64,000 nt of DNA from an uncultured Ruminococcus sp. (GTDB taxonomy: Bacteria > Bacillota > Clostridia > Oscillospirales > Acutalibacteraceae): assembly GCA_902778175.1 (NCBI GenBank), contig CACYWT010000007.1, forward strand, positions 1 through 64,000, given 5' to 3'. The position numbers were made by a program, and so were the translations under genes. Positions 44,648 through 53,885 of this stretch are shown here, in pieces. Under the pieces are notes generated by a model. That model was not told the origin of the DNA, did no database searches, and saw only the letters and a program-made list of their open reading frames with translations. Numbering within the stretch: the stretch's first letter is position 1; each line of letters begins with the position of its first letter.

Positions 44648-45500
44648 ATCGGCACTTATATTTGAGCGGTATTTTTTCTGGCTGGTTGCATACAGTATGA
44701 TCGGTTGGATATATGAATCTTTGCTCGAAAGCTTTCGTCAGAAAAAACTTGTAAACCGCGGTTTTCTGAACGGACCGTACCTTCCGATCTACGGGAGCGG
44801 AGCTTTGCTCGACGTTGTGCTCCTCGGCTGGATCAGAAACCCAGTGATACTGTTCTTCGCAAGCGCGGTAATATGCTGTGTGGTGGAATTTTTCGCCTCG
44901 GTGCTCATGGAGAAAATGTTCCATATAAGATGGTGGGACTACAATGATTTCAAATTCAATATTTTCGGAAAAACGATAGATATGGGATTAATAAATATTC
45001 AGGGGAGAATATGTCTTGCTGGCTTTATCGCCTTCGGAGCTTTGTCGATAGGACTTGTATACTATCTTCATCCGTTCGTTGTCACCCTTACGGATATGAT
45101 ACCGATTATCGCTTTTCATATAATCTTTTCGGTCATATTTGCAGTTGTGATGGTTGATATACTGCTGACAGTATTCAGCCTTATCGGATTTACCGAAAGG
45201 TTCAGACACCTTACAAATACGATCGCTAAAATAAAAACAAATGCCGTAGACAAGGTACAGGCGACAGCTGCCTATGAAAAGATCAATTCCGTCTGCGAAA
45301 AATTCGTTAAAACCATGAATCCGCAGCAGATAAGAATATTCCGGTCGTTTACACAGCTTCGCTCAACAAAGAATCCCAAAACACTTGAACGTATCAAAAG
45401 TATAATTTTCCGCCGTAAATCGTCACAGGAAAACGGACACGCATCAGATGAAGAAAAAACCAAAGAGATCCCTGCGGATCTTTCGGAACAAGAATCATGA
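44640..45500 (+). CDS. PF06541 ('ABC-transporter type IV') membrane protein
   Basis: A 286-residue protein with about five membrane segments (residues 8-165), followed by a charged cytosolic tail. YSMIGWIYESLLESFRQKKLVNRGFLNGPYLPIYG is the family signature region, and RWWDYNDFKFN is also typical. Function unproven. Translation is coupled to the HD gene by an 8 bp overlap with AGGAGG inside the HD coding end. A smaller relative is encoded at 20387. Confidence 0.8.
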   Translation: MPESALIFERYFFWLVAYSMIGWIYESLLESFRQKKLVNRGFLNGPYLPIYGSGALLDVVLLGWIRNPVILFFASAVICCVVEFFASVLMEKMFHIRWWDYNDFKFNIFGKTIDMGLINIQGRICLAGFIAFGALSIGLVYYLHPFVVTLTDMIPIIAFHIIFSVIFAVVMVDILLTVFSLIGFTERFRHLTNTIAKIKTNAVDKVQATAAYEKINSVCEKFVKTMNPQQIRIFRSFTQLRSTKNPKTLERIKSIIFRRKSSQENGHASDEEKTKEIPADLSEQES

Positions 45501-46187
45501 ACCCTGCTCATAGCGCTTTCTGAGTGCTGTGAGCGCTTTCTTTTCAATTCTGGAAACATATGACCTCGATATTTTCAGCAGGGACGCAACCTCTCTCTGC
45601 GTCAGCTGGGAGTTTCCGTCAAGACCGTATCTCAGACGGATTATCAGCCTTTCTCTCGGTGATAATACCTCCCTGATATATTCGCTGAGATGTTCGGTTT
45701 TAAGCTTCCTGTCAAGCTCGTCAACTATCGTATCATCGACCGACATGATATCCATAAGAGTAAGTGCGTTTCCGTCGCTGTCGGAATCTATTTCTTCATT
45801 TATTGAAATATCCCTTGAGGTTTTCCTGACGCTGCGGAAATACATAAGTATTTCATTATCAATGCAGCGCGATGCATAGCTTGAAAGCCTTATCTTTTTA
45901 TCCGGCCGGAATGTCCTGATCGCTTTAATAAGCCCGATCGTGCCGATTGATACAAGATCATCAGGGTCTGCTCCGGTTGCATAGTATTTTTTTACGATAT
46001 GGGCAACAAGACGAAGATTATGTTCAATAAGCCTTTCCCCTGCTTTTTCATCGCCTGCAAAATATTTCTCCAGACATTGCCTTTCTTCCTCATCTGACAG
46101 CGGACGCGGAAACTGCCCTGCTCCCGTAACATGAAGAATGAACAGGAATGATATTTTTCCGAGCAGCGCCGAAAGTATTTCGAGCAT
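45495..46187 (-). CDS. sigK: Sporulation RNA polymerase sigma factor SigK
   Basis: A 230-residue sigma factor. A short hydrophobic pro-like head (about 1-22) precedes sigma region 2 (HNLRLVAHIVKKYYATGADPDDLVSIGTIGLIKAIRTF) and region 4 (LTQREVASLLKISRSYVSRIEKKAL). It matches late mother-cell sigma-K rather than sigma-E or sigma-G. The gene is continuous, not interrupted by a skin-like element. It implies that the organism can form spores. Confidence 0.88.
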   Translation of the reverse strand: MLEILSALLGKISFLFILHVTGAGQFPRPLSDEEERQCLEKYFAGDEKAGERLIEHNLRLVAHIVKKYYATGADPDDLVSIGTIGLIKAIRTFRPDKKIRLSSYASRCIDNEILMYFRSVRKTSRDISINEEIDSDSDGNALTLMDIMSVDDTIVDELDRKLKTEHLSEYIREVLSPRERLIIRLRYGLDGNSQLTQREVASLLKISRSYVSRIEKKALTALRKRYEQGS

Positions 46188-46253
46188 CTATCATCACCTC
46201 TTATAAAGCATATGCAGTAAAAAATAAAAAAAGAAAAAAATTATAAAAAAGTG

Positions 46254-46282
46254 TTGACATTTGCAGAACTATACTGTATAAT
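46254..46282 (+). promoter_or_regulatory. Promoter of tRNA-Gly
   Basis: TTGACA (46254-46259), 17 bp, TATAAT (46277-46282). Confidence 0.88.
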
Positions 46283-46313
46283 AGTATTCGTCGCTGAGAC
46301 AAACAATGAATAT

Positions 46314-46389
46314 GCGGATGTAGCTCATCTGGTAGAGCGCAACCTTGCCAAGGTTGAGGTAGCGGGTTCGAGCCCCGTCATCCGCTCCA
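46314..46389 (+). tRNA. tRNA-Gly(GCC)
   Basis: GCGGATG pairs with CATCCGC, the D arm is GCTCATCTGGTAGAGC, the anticodon loop is TTGCCAA (GCC), the T loop is GGGTTCGAGCCCC, and discriminator T with encoded CCA ends at 46389. Confidence 0.96.
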
Positions 46390-46395
46390 AAGTGG

Positions 46396-46426
46396 AAATC
46401 CTGACACGTATGTGTCGGGATTTTTT
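46396..46426 (+). terminator. Terminator of tRNA-Gly
   Basis: AATCCTGACAC-GTAT-GTGTCGGGATT then T-run. The same hairpin follows the tRNA-Leu 3' half at 15371. Confidence 0.88.
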
Positions 46427-46589
46427 GTATTATTCAATCTTACTCTTCAGTTAATGTGTGTCAGGATTTTCTAAATGAATACTGAAATAAAAATTATTGT
46501 GTTCCGGCAGTTTTATGAAATAATATGATTTTTGTAATATATGTCATTCAAGCCGAACACTTTAGCATGATAATGTGCTAATTCGTTAA

Positions 46590-46618
46590 TTGACAGAATA
46601 ATATTGTGATGCTATAAT
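46590..46618 (+). promoter_or_regulatory. Promoter of the SDR epimerase gene
   Basis: TTGACA (46590-46595), 17 bp, TATAAT (46613-46618). The preceding 46427-46589 holds no gene. Confidence 0.85.
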
Positions 46619-46674
46619 GAACCTGTCAGAAGGAAAAAACAATATTAACCCTTTACTGACATAAGGAGGCAAAA

Positions 46675-47577
46675 ATGAAAATACTTGTTACAGGCGGAAC
46701 TACCTTTGTAAGCAGATATACAGCGGAATACTTCGTCAAGAAAGGACACAGCGTAACCGTAATTAACCGGGGCAGCAGAAAACAGCCGGAGGGCGTTACA
46801 TTTATTAACTGTGACCGTACTCAGCCGGGCAATATGCTTCGCGGAATGAAATTTGACGCAGTATTTGATATCACCGCTTACAGCGAAGAACACGTCCGCT
46901 CTTTACTTGACAGTGGTATAGAATTCGGAGATTATATTTTTGTAAGCTCCAGCGCAGTTTATCCCGAAACAAATCCCCAGCCGTTTACAGAGGATCAGAA
47001 ATGCGGTTATAATTCAGTCTGGAGGGATTACGGGATTAATAAGCTGAAGGCTGAGGAATATCTTATTTCGGTATTTCCCGGCGCATATATTCTTCGTCCT
47101 CCCTATTTCTACGGTATCTATGAAAATCTTTACCGCGAAGCTTTTGTTTTCGACTGCGCTGTGCAGAACAGGAAATTTTATATACCCGGAAACGGCGATA
47201 TGAAGTTGCAGTTCTTTAACACAGCCGATCTGTGCAAATTCATTGAAATAATCCTGGAAAAACGTCCGGAAAGACACATCTTCAATGTCGGTAACAAAGA
47301 TACAGTCACCGTTAAGGAATGGGTAAAGCTATGCTACAGAATTGCAGGAAAAGAAGCTGAATTTGTCAGTGTGGATAAAAATATAACGGCAAGGGATTAT
47401 TTCTGCTTTTATGATTATGAATATGTCCTTGACGTTTCCGCTCAGAGTGAACTTCTGCCCGATACGATACCGTTAGAAAAAGGTCTGAAAGAAGAATTTG
47501 AGTGGTACAGGAAAAATCCCGACAGCATTTATTTCCGCAAAGCCTACACCGATTTTATTGACAATAATCTGAAATAA
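46675..47577 (+). CDS. NAD-dependent epimerase/dehydratase (extended SDR)
   Basis: A 300-residue nucleotide-sugar-type SDR. The Rossmann motif is VTGGTTFVSRYTAEYF (a variant of GxxGxxG), SSSAVYP carries the active-site Ser, and YGINKLKAE is the YxxxK pair. The C-terminal half would bind a sugar nucleotide, unknown here. AGGAGG is 7 bp before the ATG. Confidence 0.85.
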   Translation: MKILVTGGTTFVSRYTAEYFVKKGHSVTVINRGSRKQPEGVTFINCDRTQPGNMLRGMKFDAVFDITAYSEEHVRSLLDSGIEFGDYIFVSSSAVYPETNPQPFTEDQKCGYNSVWRDYGINKLKAEEYLISVFPGAYILRPPYFYGIYENLYREAFVFDCAVQNRKFYIPGNGDMKLQFFNTADLCKFIEIILEKRPERHIFNVGNKDTVTVKEWVKLCYRIAGKEAEFVSVDKNITARDYFCFYDYEYVLDVSAQSELLPDTIPLEKGLKEEFEWYRKNPDSIYFRKAYTDFIDNNLK

Positions 47578-47582
47578 CAAGG

Positions 47583-47616
47583 AAAGCCGGCAGCAAAACA
47601 GCTGAACCGGCTTTTT
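47583..47616. terminator. Terminator after the epimerase gene
   Basis: AAAGCCGG and CCGGCTTTTT, with CAG/CTG continuing the stem, between convergent genes. Confidence 0.8.
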
Positions 47617-47624
47617 CTTTATTA

Positions 47625-47807
47625 TTATTTATCCGCAGGCTCCCATTTGCATCTGACGGGAGAAACAATTGAACCGTCCTTTTTCATTGCTGTCATTGTT
47701 TTGTCAACGACTTTTCTGTCAAGACCGGTTAGCTCAGCGATCTTTCCGGCATTAAGCGGTTCGCCTGCTTTTTTCATTGCATCAAGGATCATTTCTTTTT
47801 CGTTCAT
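47625..47807 (-). CDS. Small winged-helix protein
   Basis: A 60-residue protein that is one helix-turn-helix (MKKAGEPLNAGKIAELTGLDRKVVDKTMTAMKKDG, then SPVRCKWEP). It resembles a stand-alone MarR-like or FeoC-like winged helix. The start at 47807 has GGAGG upstream; the longer frame has none. The target is unknown, and it may be a DNA-binding accessory protein. Confidence 0.7.
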   Translation of the reverse strand: MNEKEMILDAMKKAGEPLNAGKIAELTGLDRKVVDKTMTAMKKDGSIVSPVRCKWEPADK

Positions 47808-47895
47808 GTTTATATTACCTCCAATATAATTCATTCTCCGGAATATGCCGGCTGTCACAAGACTCTTCGTTCATTCCGGGCGATCATGCGCACCG

Positions 47896-48846
47896 TCAAT
47901 TGTCTAATACATCTTCAATTACAGCCCTGAGCGTATCTGCTGATTCTTTGAGAGCAGCTTTTTCCTTATCGTCAAGTCTGATCGGGACAGCTCCCTCTAC
48001 ACCATGCTTACCGACTATCGTAGGCATACTGAGAGCAACTCCGCTTATCTCCCCGGTATTCTGTATGCTCGATACCGGAAGAATGGATTTTTCGTCTCTG
48101 ACTATTGCCTCACATATACGCTTTACTGACATTGCTATACCGTAATAGGTCGCCTTTTTCTTTTCGATTATTTCATACGCGCTGTTCTTGACGTTTTCTG
48201 CGATCTCGATCATAGCCTTTTCATGCTCGAAATGTCCGCGCATTTCACAGAAATCATGAATAGGAACACCCGAAACATTTGCGCTGCTCCATGCGGCGAT
48301 CTCACTGTCGCCGTGTTCACCGATTATGAACGCATGGATACTTCTGCTGTCAACACCGAGATGACCACCGAGAAGGTATTTCAGTCTTGCCGTATCAAGA
48401 ACAGTTCCTGAGCCGAAAACACGGTTTTCCGGAAAACCACTCAGCTTTGCCGCAGCATAAGTCAGGATATCAACGGGATTGGCAACGATTAGAAGTATAC
48501 CGTCTTTATTGTACCGGGCTATCTGCGGAATGACCGACCTGAATATAGATACATTTTTCTTTACAAGATCAAGCCTTGTTTCTCCGGGTTTCTGACCTGC
48601 TCCGGCTGTAACGATAACGACCGCAGCATCGCTTATATCGGAATAATCACCTGCATAGATCTGCATAGGCTTTGAAAAAGGAAGACCGTGGCTTATATCA
48701 AGAGCCTCGCCCTCCGCCCTGTTCCTGTCAGCATCGATCAGAACCATCTCCGAAAACAAACCGCACTCCATCAGAGCAAAAGCCGAAGCTGATCCTACAA
48801 ATCCGCATCCGACAATAGCCGCTTTTCTGCTGTTAATTTCCGCCAT
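47896..48846 (-). CDS. ldh: L-lactate dehydrogenase
   Basis: A 316-residue NAD-dependent enzyme reducing pyruvate to lactate. The Rossmann start is VGCGFVGSASAFAL, the substrate Arg lies in GQKPGETRLDLV, and the catalytic His in IGEHGDSE. The GQKPGETR loop (Gln, as in LDH) rather than a malate-type Arg supports lactate over malate. It is a single gene. It fits fermentative metabolism. Confidence 0.92.
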   Translation of the reverse strand: MAEINSRKAAIVGCGFVGSASAFALMECGLFSEMVLIDADRNRAEGEALDISHGLPFSKPMQIYAGDYSDISDAAVVIVTAGAGQKPGETRLDLVKKNVSIFRSVIPQIARYNKDGILLIVANPVDILTYAAAKLSGFPENRVFGSGTVLDTARLKYLLGGHLGVDSRSIHAFIIGEHGDSEIAAWSSANVSGVPIHDFCEMRGHFEHEKAMIEIAENVKNSAYEIIEKKKATYYGIAMSVKRICEAIVRDEKSILPVSSIQNTGEISGVALSMPTIVGKHGVEGAVPIRLDDKEKAALKESADTLRAVIEDVLDN

Positions 48847-48967
48847 AATAATTCTCCCTTCTGTTTCATTACAATTTTATTATATACATATTATATCAGT
48901 TTAACTGTTGTCATGGCAATATTTTTATGATAAAATTATAATATATTTTTTCGGAAAGGAAATCAAT

Positions 48968-49444
48968 ATGATACTTAATGTCAGAAAAGCGGAAAGCAGG
49001 GATATTCCGCGAATACTTGAGCTGCTCGTACAGGTAGATATGGTGCATCATAACGGCAGACCGGATATTTTCAAAGGACCTGCAACAAAATATAACGCTC
49101 AGGAGCTTGAACAAATAATTGCTGATGATAATACGCCTGTATTCGTATGCGTTGATGAAAATGACAGAACTGTCGCTCATGCCTTTTGCATACATAAACA
49201 GATCAAAGAAGATCCGGTCCTGACGGATATAAGAACTCTCTATATTGACGATATCTGTGTTGATGAAGCAGTCCGGGGAAATCATGTCGGAAAGACGCTC
49301 TATGAATCCGTTGCAGACTTTGCAAGGAAAGCGGGCTATTACAATATCACACTTAATGTATGGTCATGCAATACCGGAGCCATGAGGTTTTATGAAGCAA
49401 TGGGGCTTGTTCCCCTGAAAATATGCATGGAGAAAATACTGTGA
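48968..49444 (+). CDS. GNAT-family N-acetyltransferase
   Basis: A 158-residue GNAT domain: motif A is IDDICVDEAVRGNHVGKTLYES, and the C-terminal LNVWSCNTGAMRFYEAMGL is typical. The start at 48968 (MILNVRKAES) has GGAAAGGA before it; the longer reading starts in AT-rich leader. Substrate unknown. Confidence 0.83.
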   Translation: MILNVRKAESRDIPRILELLVQVDMVHHNGRPDIFKGPATKYNAQELEQIIADDNTPVFVCVDENDRTVAHAFCIHKQIKEDPVLTDIRTLYIDDICVDEAVRGNHVGKTLYESVADFARKAGYYNITLNVWSCNTGAMRFYEAMGLVPLKICMEKIL

Positions 49445-49460
49445 CAGAAAAACAAATGCA

Positions 49461-49503
49461 AAAGGCAGCGCCAAGGAGTGACAAATGGCGCTGCCCTTTT
49501 ATT
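49461..49503. terminator. Bidirectional terminator between the GNAT and amt genes
   Basis: AAAGGCAGCGCCA and TGGCGCTGCCCTTTT form a 13 bp stem with T-run. Confidence 0.88.
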
Positions 49504-49524
49504 ATGTTAAGGAGTTATACGCTT

Positions 49525-51252
49525 TTAATGATCCTGCAATGCGTCGTAACCTGTTTCTCCGGTGCTGACGCGGACTATATCCTCAACATCACTGATGAAG
49601 ATCTTGCCGTCGCCCATATGACCGGTATATATAGCCTTGACCGCCGTATCAACGACCTGCTTTACAGGGATCCTGCAAACTACGATATCAACCCTGATCT
49701 TCGGGAGAAGATTCATTTCTACCTCGACACCACGATAGTATTCCGTCTTGCCCTTCTGCACACCGCAGCCGAGAACCTGAGTTACCGTCATACCCGTAAT
49801 GCCTATCTCCGTAAGAGCAGTATTCAGATCGGTGAATTTGCTCTGCTTTGTGATAATGCTGATCTTTGTGAACTTAACGCCGTCAGAAGATGCCGCCGGC
49901 TTTTCTTTCTGCTTCAGACTGATCTCAACTGCCTTCTCGGGCGGAACATCTCCGTCCTTGAATTCTTCGTTTTTACCGGTAAGTACCTGCGGAACCTGCA
50001 TGAAATCAGCATAGGAGCTTGAAAGACCATGCTCTGTAAGATCAAGTCCTCTGACTTCCTCATCTCTGGAAGCACGAAGACCGATCGTCTTTTTGAGCAC
50101 AAAGAAGATAATTGTCATAAGGACAGCTGTATATCCGCCTATGCAGAGGATACCGAGCGCCTGCTTGCCGAGCTGTGTGAAACCGCCGCCGTACAGCAGA
50201 CCGAGTGTTGCCTCGTCCTTGGAGAATATACCTACTGCAAGAGTACCCCAGATACCGTTGAACATATGAACTGCAACTGCGCCGACCGGGTCGTCTATCT
50301 TGAGGTTATTGTCAACAAATTCTACGGCGATAACAACAAGGATACCTGCAACTATACCTATTATAAGCGAACCGAGGATATCGACTGTATGACATCCTGC
50401 CGTGATAGCAACAAGACCTGCGAGCGAACCGTTGAGTGACATTGATACATCAGGCTTGCCGTTTTTGATCCATGTATAGATCATTGTTGCGCAGGTAGCT
50501 GCCGCAGGAGCGACTGTTGTTGTCGCAAAGATCTGAGCAAGCTGTGTAACATCTGTTGCTGCGGCGCCGTTGAAGCCGTACCAGCCGAACCAGAGAATGA
50601 ATACGCCGAGTGCGCCGAGAGTAAGGCTGTGACCGGGGATAGCTCTGGGCTTGCCTTCTTTTGTATATTTACCGATTCTGGGGCCGACCATTGCCGCACC
50701 GATTATAGCGGATATACCGCCTACGGTATGGATACAGGCGGATCCTGCAAAATCCACAAATCCAAGCTGTGCAAGCCAGCCCTGGCTGTTCCATACCCAG
50801 CCTGCCTCTATCGGATAGACAACAAGACTGATAAGTCCGCTGTAGATACAATAGGAAATGAACTTTGTTCTTTCCGCCATAGCGCCGGATACGATCGTTG
50901 CTGCCGTAGCGCAGAATACAAGATTGAATACAAAGCTCGACCACGGGAAATCATTGAAATTCGTGAATATCTGCAAATTCGGCACACCGATCAGTCCGAA
51001 CAGATAGTTCTCGGACATCATCAGACCGAAACCCAGGAATATGAACATCACAGTTCCGATACAGAAATCCATCAGATTTTTCATGATAATGTTTCCGGCA
51101 TTCTTTGCTCTTGTAAAGCCTGTTTCGACCATCGCAAAGCCGCACTGCATGAAAAATACCAGAGCCGCGCCTATCAGATACCATATTGCAATGGTGAAGG
51201 CATTAGACTGTTCCACAGCCTGACTTATTACCGTTTGCATATTCGTTTCCAT
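49525..51252 (-). CDS. amt: Ammonium transporter fused to a PII (GlnB) domain
   Basis: A 575-residue fusion. About residues 1-405 form the 11-segment Amt channel (for example FMQCGFAMVETGFTRAKNAGN and DFAGSACIHTVGG with a pore His). About residues 455-575 form a complete PII domain, with the T-loop KGKTEYYRGVEVEMNLLPK and the C-terminal GDGKIFISDVEDIVRVSTGE. PII normally acts in trans to plug Amt according to ATP and 2-oxoglutarate; here the regulator is tethered. glnN lies 68 bp upstream on the same strand. Confidence 0.93.
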   Translation of the reverse strand: METNMQTVISQAVEQSNAFTIAIWYLIGAALVFFMQCGFAMVETGFTRAKNAGNIIMKNLMDFCIGTVMFIFLGFGLMMSENYLFGLIGVPNLQIFTNFNDFPWSSFVFNLVFCATAATIVSGAMAERTKFISYCIYSGLISLVVYPIEAGWVWNSQGWLAQLGFVDFAGSACIHTVGGISAIIGAAMVGPRIGKYTKEGKPRAIPGHSLTLGALGVFILWFGWYGFNGAAATDVTQLAQIFATTTVAPAAATCATMIYTWIKNGKPDVSMSLNGSLAGLVAITAGCHTVDILGSLIIGIVAGILVVIAVEFVDNNLKIDDPVGAVAVHMFNGIWGTLAVGIFSKDEATLGLLYGGGFTQLGKQALGILCIGGYTAVLMTIIFFVLKKTIGLRASRDEEVRGLDLTEHGLSSSYADFMQVPQVLTGKNEEFKDGDVPPEKAVEISLKQKEKPAASSDGVKFTKISIITKQSKFTDLNTALTEIGITGMTVTQVLGCGVQKGKTEYYRGVEVEMNLLPKIRVDIVVCRIPVKQVVDTAVKAIYTGHMGDGKIFISDVEDIVRVSTGETGYDALQDH

Positions 51253-51320
51253 TATTCATCTTCCTTTCCTGTAAGGGGAAAACTTACTTTTTGTTCTCCC
51301 CTTTTTTAAAAAACGCTGTA

Positions 51321-53411
51321 TCATACTCCGAACAGAAGTTCGCCGTATGACGGATAAGGCCAGTATTCTGCGGAGGTTTTCTGTTCCATTGAATCTCCGA
51401 CAGTTCTCAGTTCGCCCATCAGAGCAAATATCTTTTCACGGCAGTATACTGCCTTTTCGAGGCTTCCATCAACAGACGCAAGACCGCTTACTGCCTGTTT
51501 AAGCTCGTCAGTCTTTTTAACAAATGCTTCAAGCTTTTCAGAAAGCTCCTCTACCAGAGAGGTTTCAACATATACCGATACTGATGAGGACAGTGACTTT
51601 TTCGCAAGAGCAGCATCAGTAAGCTCGCTGACAAATGAAATAACCGAAGGAGTGATATTCTTCTCAGCCATATCTATCATTGTAAGAGCTTCTATGCGGA
51701 TCTGCTTTGTATAATGCTCAAGCTCGATATCATATCTTGCGCGGATCTCGGATTCGTTGAGAATACCGTTTTTCTCGAAGAGATCAATATTCTTTCTGTC
51801 AACATAATGAGCCATAGCCTCCGGCAGAGAACGATAATTGCAAAGTCCTCTCTTCTCTGCTTCTCCGACCCACTCAGCGGAATAGTTATCGCCGTTGAAG
51901 ATAATATTCTTATGCTCGGTAAGAGTCTTTTTGATGAGAGCTTTAGCCGCTCTTACAAGATCGGACTTATCTTTCAGCTCTTCATAGAATTCAGCAAGCT
52001 CCTGTGCGACCATTGTATTGAGCATATAGTTCGGGCAGGCAATATTCAGAGATGAGCCGAGCGCTCTGAACTCGAATTTATTGCCGGTGAATGCGAACGG
52101 TGAGGTACGGTTTCTGTCTGATGAATCCTTCTGGAAATCTGCAAGGACATTGACCTTGGTTACCATATCGGAACTATCCTTGCCCTTATATTCAGTACCG
52201 TTTACAATTGAATCGACCAAAGCTCCGAGATCGTCGCCGAGATACATTGAGATAATAGCAGGCGGAGCTTCATTTGCGCCAAGACGGTGATCGTTGCCTG
52301 CTGATGCGACCGTCAGTCTGAGAAGATCCTGATATTCATGCACTGCCTTGACTACGGCTGCAAGAATGAGCTGGAACTGGATATTATTCTGCGGCTCCTT
52401 GCCGGGATCGAGAAGGTTTTCTCCGGTATTGGTAGAGATAGACCAGTTATTGTGCTTGCCGGATCCGTTTACGCCTGCGAACGGCTTTTCGTGGAGCAGA
52501 CATACAAGACCGTGACGCTCAGCAACCTTTTTCATTACTTCCATTGTAAGCTCGTTATGATCTGTCGCAATATTTGAAGTTTCAAAGATCGGAGCAAGCT
52601 CATGCTGCGAAGGAGCAACCTCGTTATGCTTTGTCTTTGCAAGAACTCCGAGCTTCCACAGCTCCTCGTCAAGCTCATTCATAAACGCCGATACTCTTGT
52701 TTTGATAGAACCGAAATAATGATCCTCAAGCTCCTGACCCTTCGGTGCCGGAGCGCCGAATAATGTTCTGCCCGTATAGATGAGGTCGGGACGCTGGTCA
52801 TACATTTTCTTGTCAATAAGGAAGTATTCCTGTTCGGGACCTACCGTTGTCGATACTCTTGTGACATCTTCCTTGCCGAGAAGATGAAGGAGCTTTACGG
52901 CAACCTCGCTCAGACGTTCCATTGATCTCAGAAGCGGTGTTTTCTTGTCAAGCACTTCACCTGTATATGAACAAAAGGCTGTCGGGATATATAATGTCTT
53001 GTCACGAATGAAAGCAGGCGATGTCGGATCCCACGTTGTATAGCCTCTTGCCTCGAATGTAGCGCGGATACCTCCCGACGGGAAGCTTGACGCATCAGGC
53101 TCGCCCTTGATAAGCTCCTTGCCGGAAAATTCCATGATAATGCCGCCGCCCTCTGTCGGGAAAATAAAGCTGTCGTGCTTTTCAGCGGTAACGCCTGTCA
53201 TCGGCTGGAACCAGTGTGTATAATGGGTGCAGCCCATTTCTACCGCCCAGTCCTTCATTGCATTGGCTACTGCATTGGCAACGCTGATATCCAGCGGTTC
53301 ACCGTTCTTTACTGTTTTCTTCAGTGACTTATAAGTAATTCGCGGAAGTCTTTCCTGCATTTTCTTGTCGTCGAATACAAGACTGCTAAAAAGTTCTGTT
53401 ACGTTTGACAT
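51321..53411 (-). CDS. glnN: Glutamine synthetase type III
   Basis: A 696-residue GSIII, the long form common in Bacteroides and Ruminococcus, making glutamine from glutamate and ammonia. Signature parts are the N-terminal [23 protein letters not shown] (metal Glu), the [17 protein letters not shown] block and [13 protein letters not shown]. It is the first gene before amt, behind a strong promoter and a long structured leader (53412-53607). Confidence 0.95.
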   Translation of the reverse strand: MSNVTELFSSLVFDDKKMQERLPRITYKSLKKTVKNGEPLDISVANAVANAMKDWAVEMGCTHYTHWFQPMTGVTAEKHDSFIFPTEGGGIIMEFSGKELIKGEPDASSFPSGGIRATFEARGYTTWDPTSPAFIRDKTLYIPTAFCSYTGEVLDKKTPLLRSMERLSEVAVKLLHLLGKEDVTRVSTTVGPEQEYFLIDKKMYDQRPDLIYTGRTLFGAPAPKGQELEDHYFGSIKTRVSAFMNELDEELWKLGVLAKTKHNEVAPSQHELAPIFETSNIATDHNELTMEVMKKVAERHGLVCLLHEKPFAGVNGSGKHNNWSISTNTGENLLDPGKEPQNNIQFQLILAAVVKAVHEYQDLLRLTVASAGNDHRLGANEAPPAIISMYLGDDLGALVDSIVNGTEYKGKDSSDMVTKVNVLADFQKDSSDRNRTSPFAFTGNKFEFRALGSSLNIACPNYMLNTMVAQELAEFYEELKDKSDLVRAAKALIKKTLTEHKNIIFNGDNYSAEWVGEAEKRGLCNYRSLPEAMAHYVDRKNIDLFEKNGILNESEIRARYDIELEHYTKQIRIEALTMIDMAEKNITPSVISFVSELTDAALAKKSLSSSVSVYVETSLVEELSEKLEAFVKKTDELKQAVSGLASVDGSLEKAVYCREKIFALMGELRTVGDSMEQKTSAEYWPYPSYGELLFGV

Positions 53412-53461
53412 ATAAATCTCTCCTGTCTTTCCTGTAATATTACTCGTTATCGAAATGCATA

Positions 53462-53591
53462 AAGGCGCTGTAAGCCTTACAAGCTTTCTTTACCTCTGCT
53501 GCCGGTCCGTCCCATGTGCTGCCGGTCCGTCCCATGGCAGAACTCCGTATCAGGTAGCAGCGGTATAAAAAGCTTTTGCTTACAGCGCCTT
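53462..53591 (-). ncRNA. Long structured leader RNA of glnN
   Basis: The transcript from the promoter at 53608-53636 can fold into one extended hairpin. The outer helix joins GCTTACAGCGCC-type sequence (53578-53591) with its exact 14 bp complement (53462-53475). Inside, AGCTTTTTATACC pairs with GGTAAAGAAAGCT, and GCTGC with GCAGC. The apical part holds a duplicated 20 bp unit. It ends about 50 nt before the glnN start. It does not fit the glutamine riboswitch or any leader family I know. A separate small RNA is the alternative. Confidence 0.6.
53497..53536 (-). repeat. Perfect tandem duplication of 20 bp in the glnN leader
   Basis: The unit CATGGGACGGACCGGCAGCA (minus strand) occurs twice, head to tail, with no mismatch. 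Each copy can form CTGCC...GGCAG type pairing with flanking sequence. Confidence 0.9.
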
Positions 53592-53607
53592 TGCTGTCGA
53601 TGATTGG

Positions 53608-53636
53608 ATTATAAACCAATCGAATCCATTTGTCAA
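53608..53636 (-). promoter_or_regulatory. glnN promoter
   Basis: TTGACA (53631-53636), 17 bp, TATAAT (53608-53613) on the minus strand. It implies a leader of about 190 nt. Confidence 0.88.
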
Positions 53637-53748
53637 TACCTTTTTGCAACTTTTTTTATTTTTCTTGCATTTTTATCATTCATTCATGCGTTTTCAGAAC
53701 AAAAAGGCATATTTATGAATCAAAATATAGAAAAATTGCAAAAACATC

Positions 53749-53777
53749 TTGACAATCCTGCAAAACGGTTTTATAAT
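53749..53777 (+). promoter_or_regulatory. gltBD promoter
   Basis: TTGACA (53749-53754), 17 bp, TATAAT (53772-53777), about 110 bp before the gltB start. It is divergent from the glnN promoter. Confidence 0.85.
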
Positions 53778-53885
53778 ATGCACTATGCTGACATACGATT
53801 TTTTTCTGACATTATATTATATAGTTAATCATTACAGGGATCATCAGTCAGTTTTTCTATCAAGATCAGGGAAAGGAAGATCATT

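Noticed and set aside
53412..53607. T-box or c-di-GMP riboswitch in the glnN leader
   Set aside because: GGGACGGACC superficially recalls the T-box GGGTGGNACC, but the rest of the T-box and any antiterminator are missing, and c-di-GMP aptamer motifs are absent.
53440..53649. 69-codon frame in the glnN leader
   Set aside because: It covers the promoter and the paired leader strands, which explain the sequence better than coding does.
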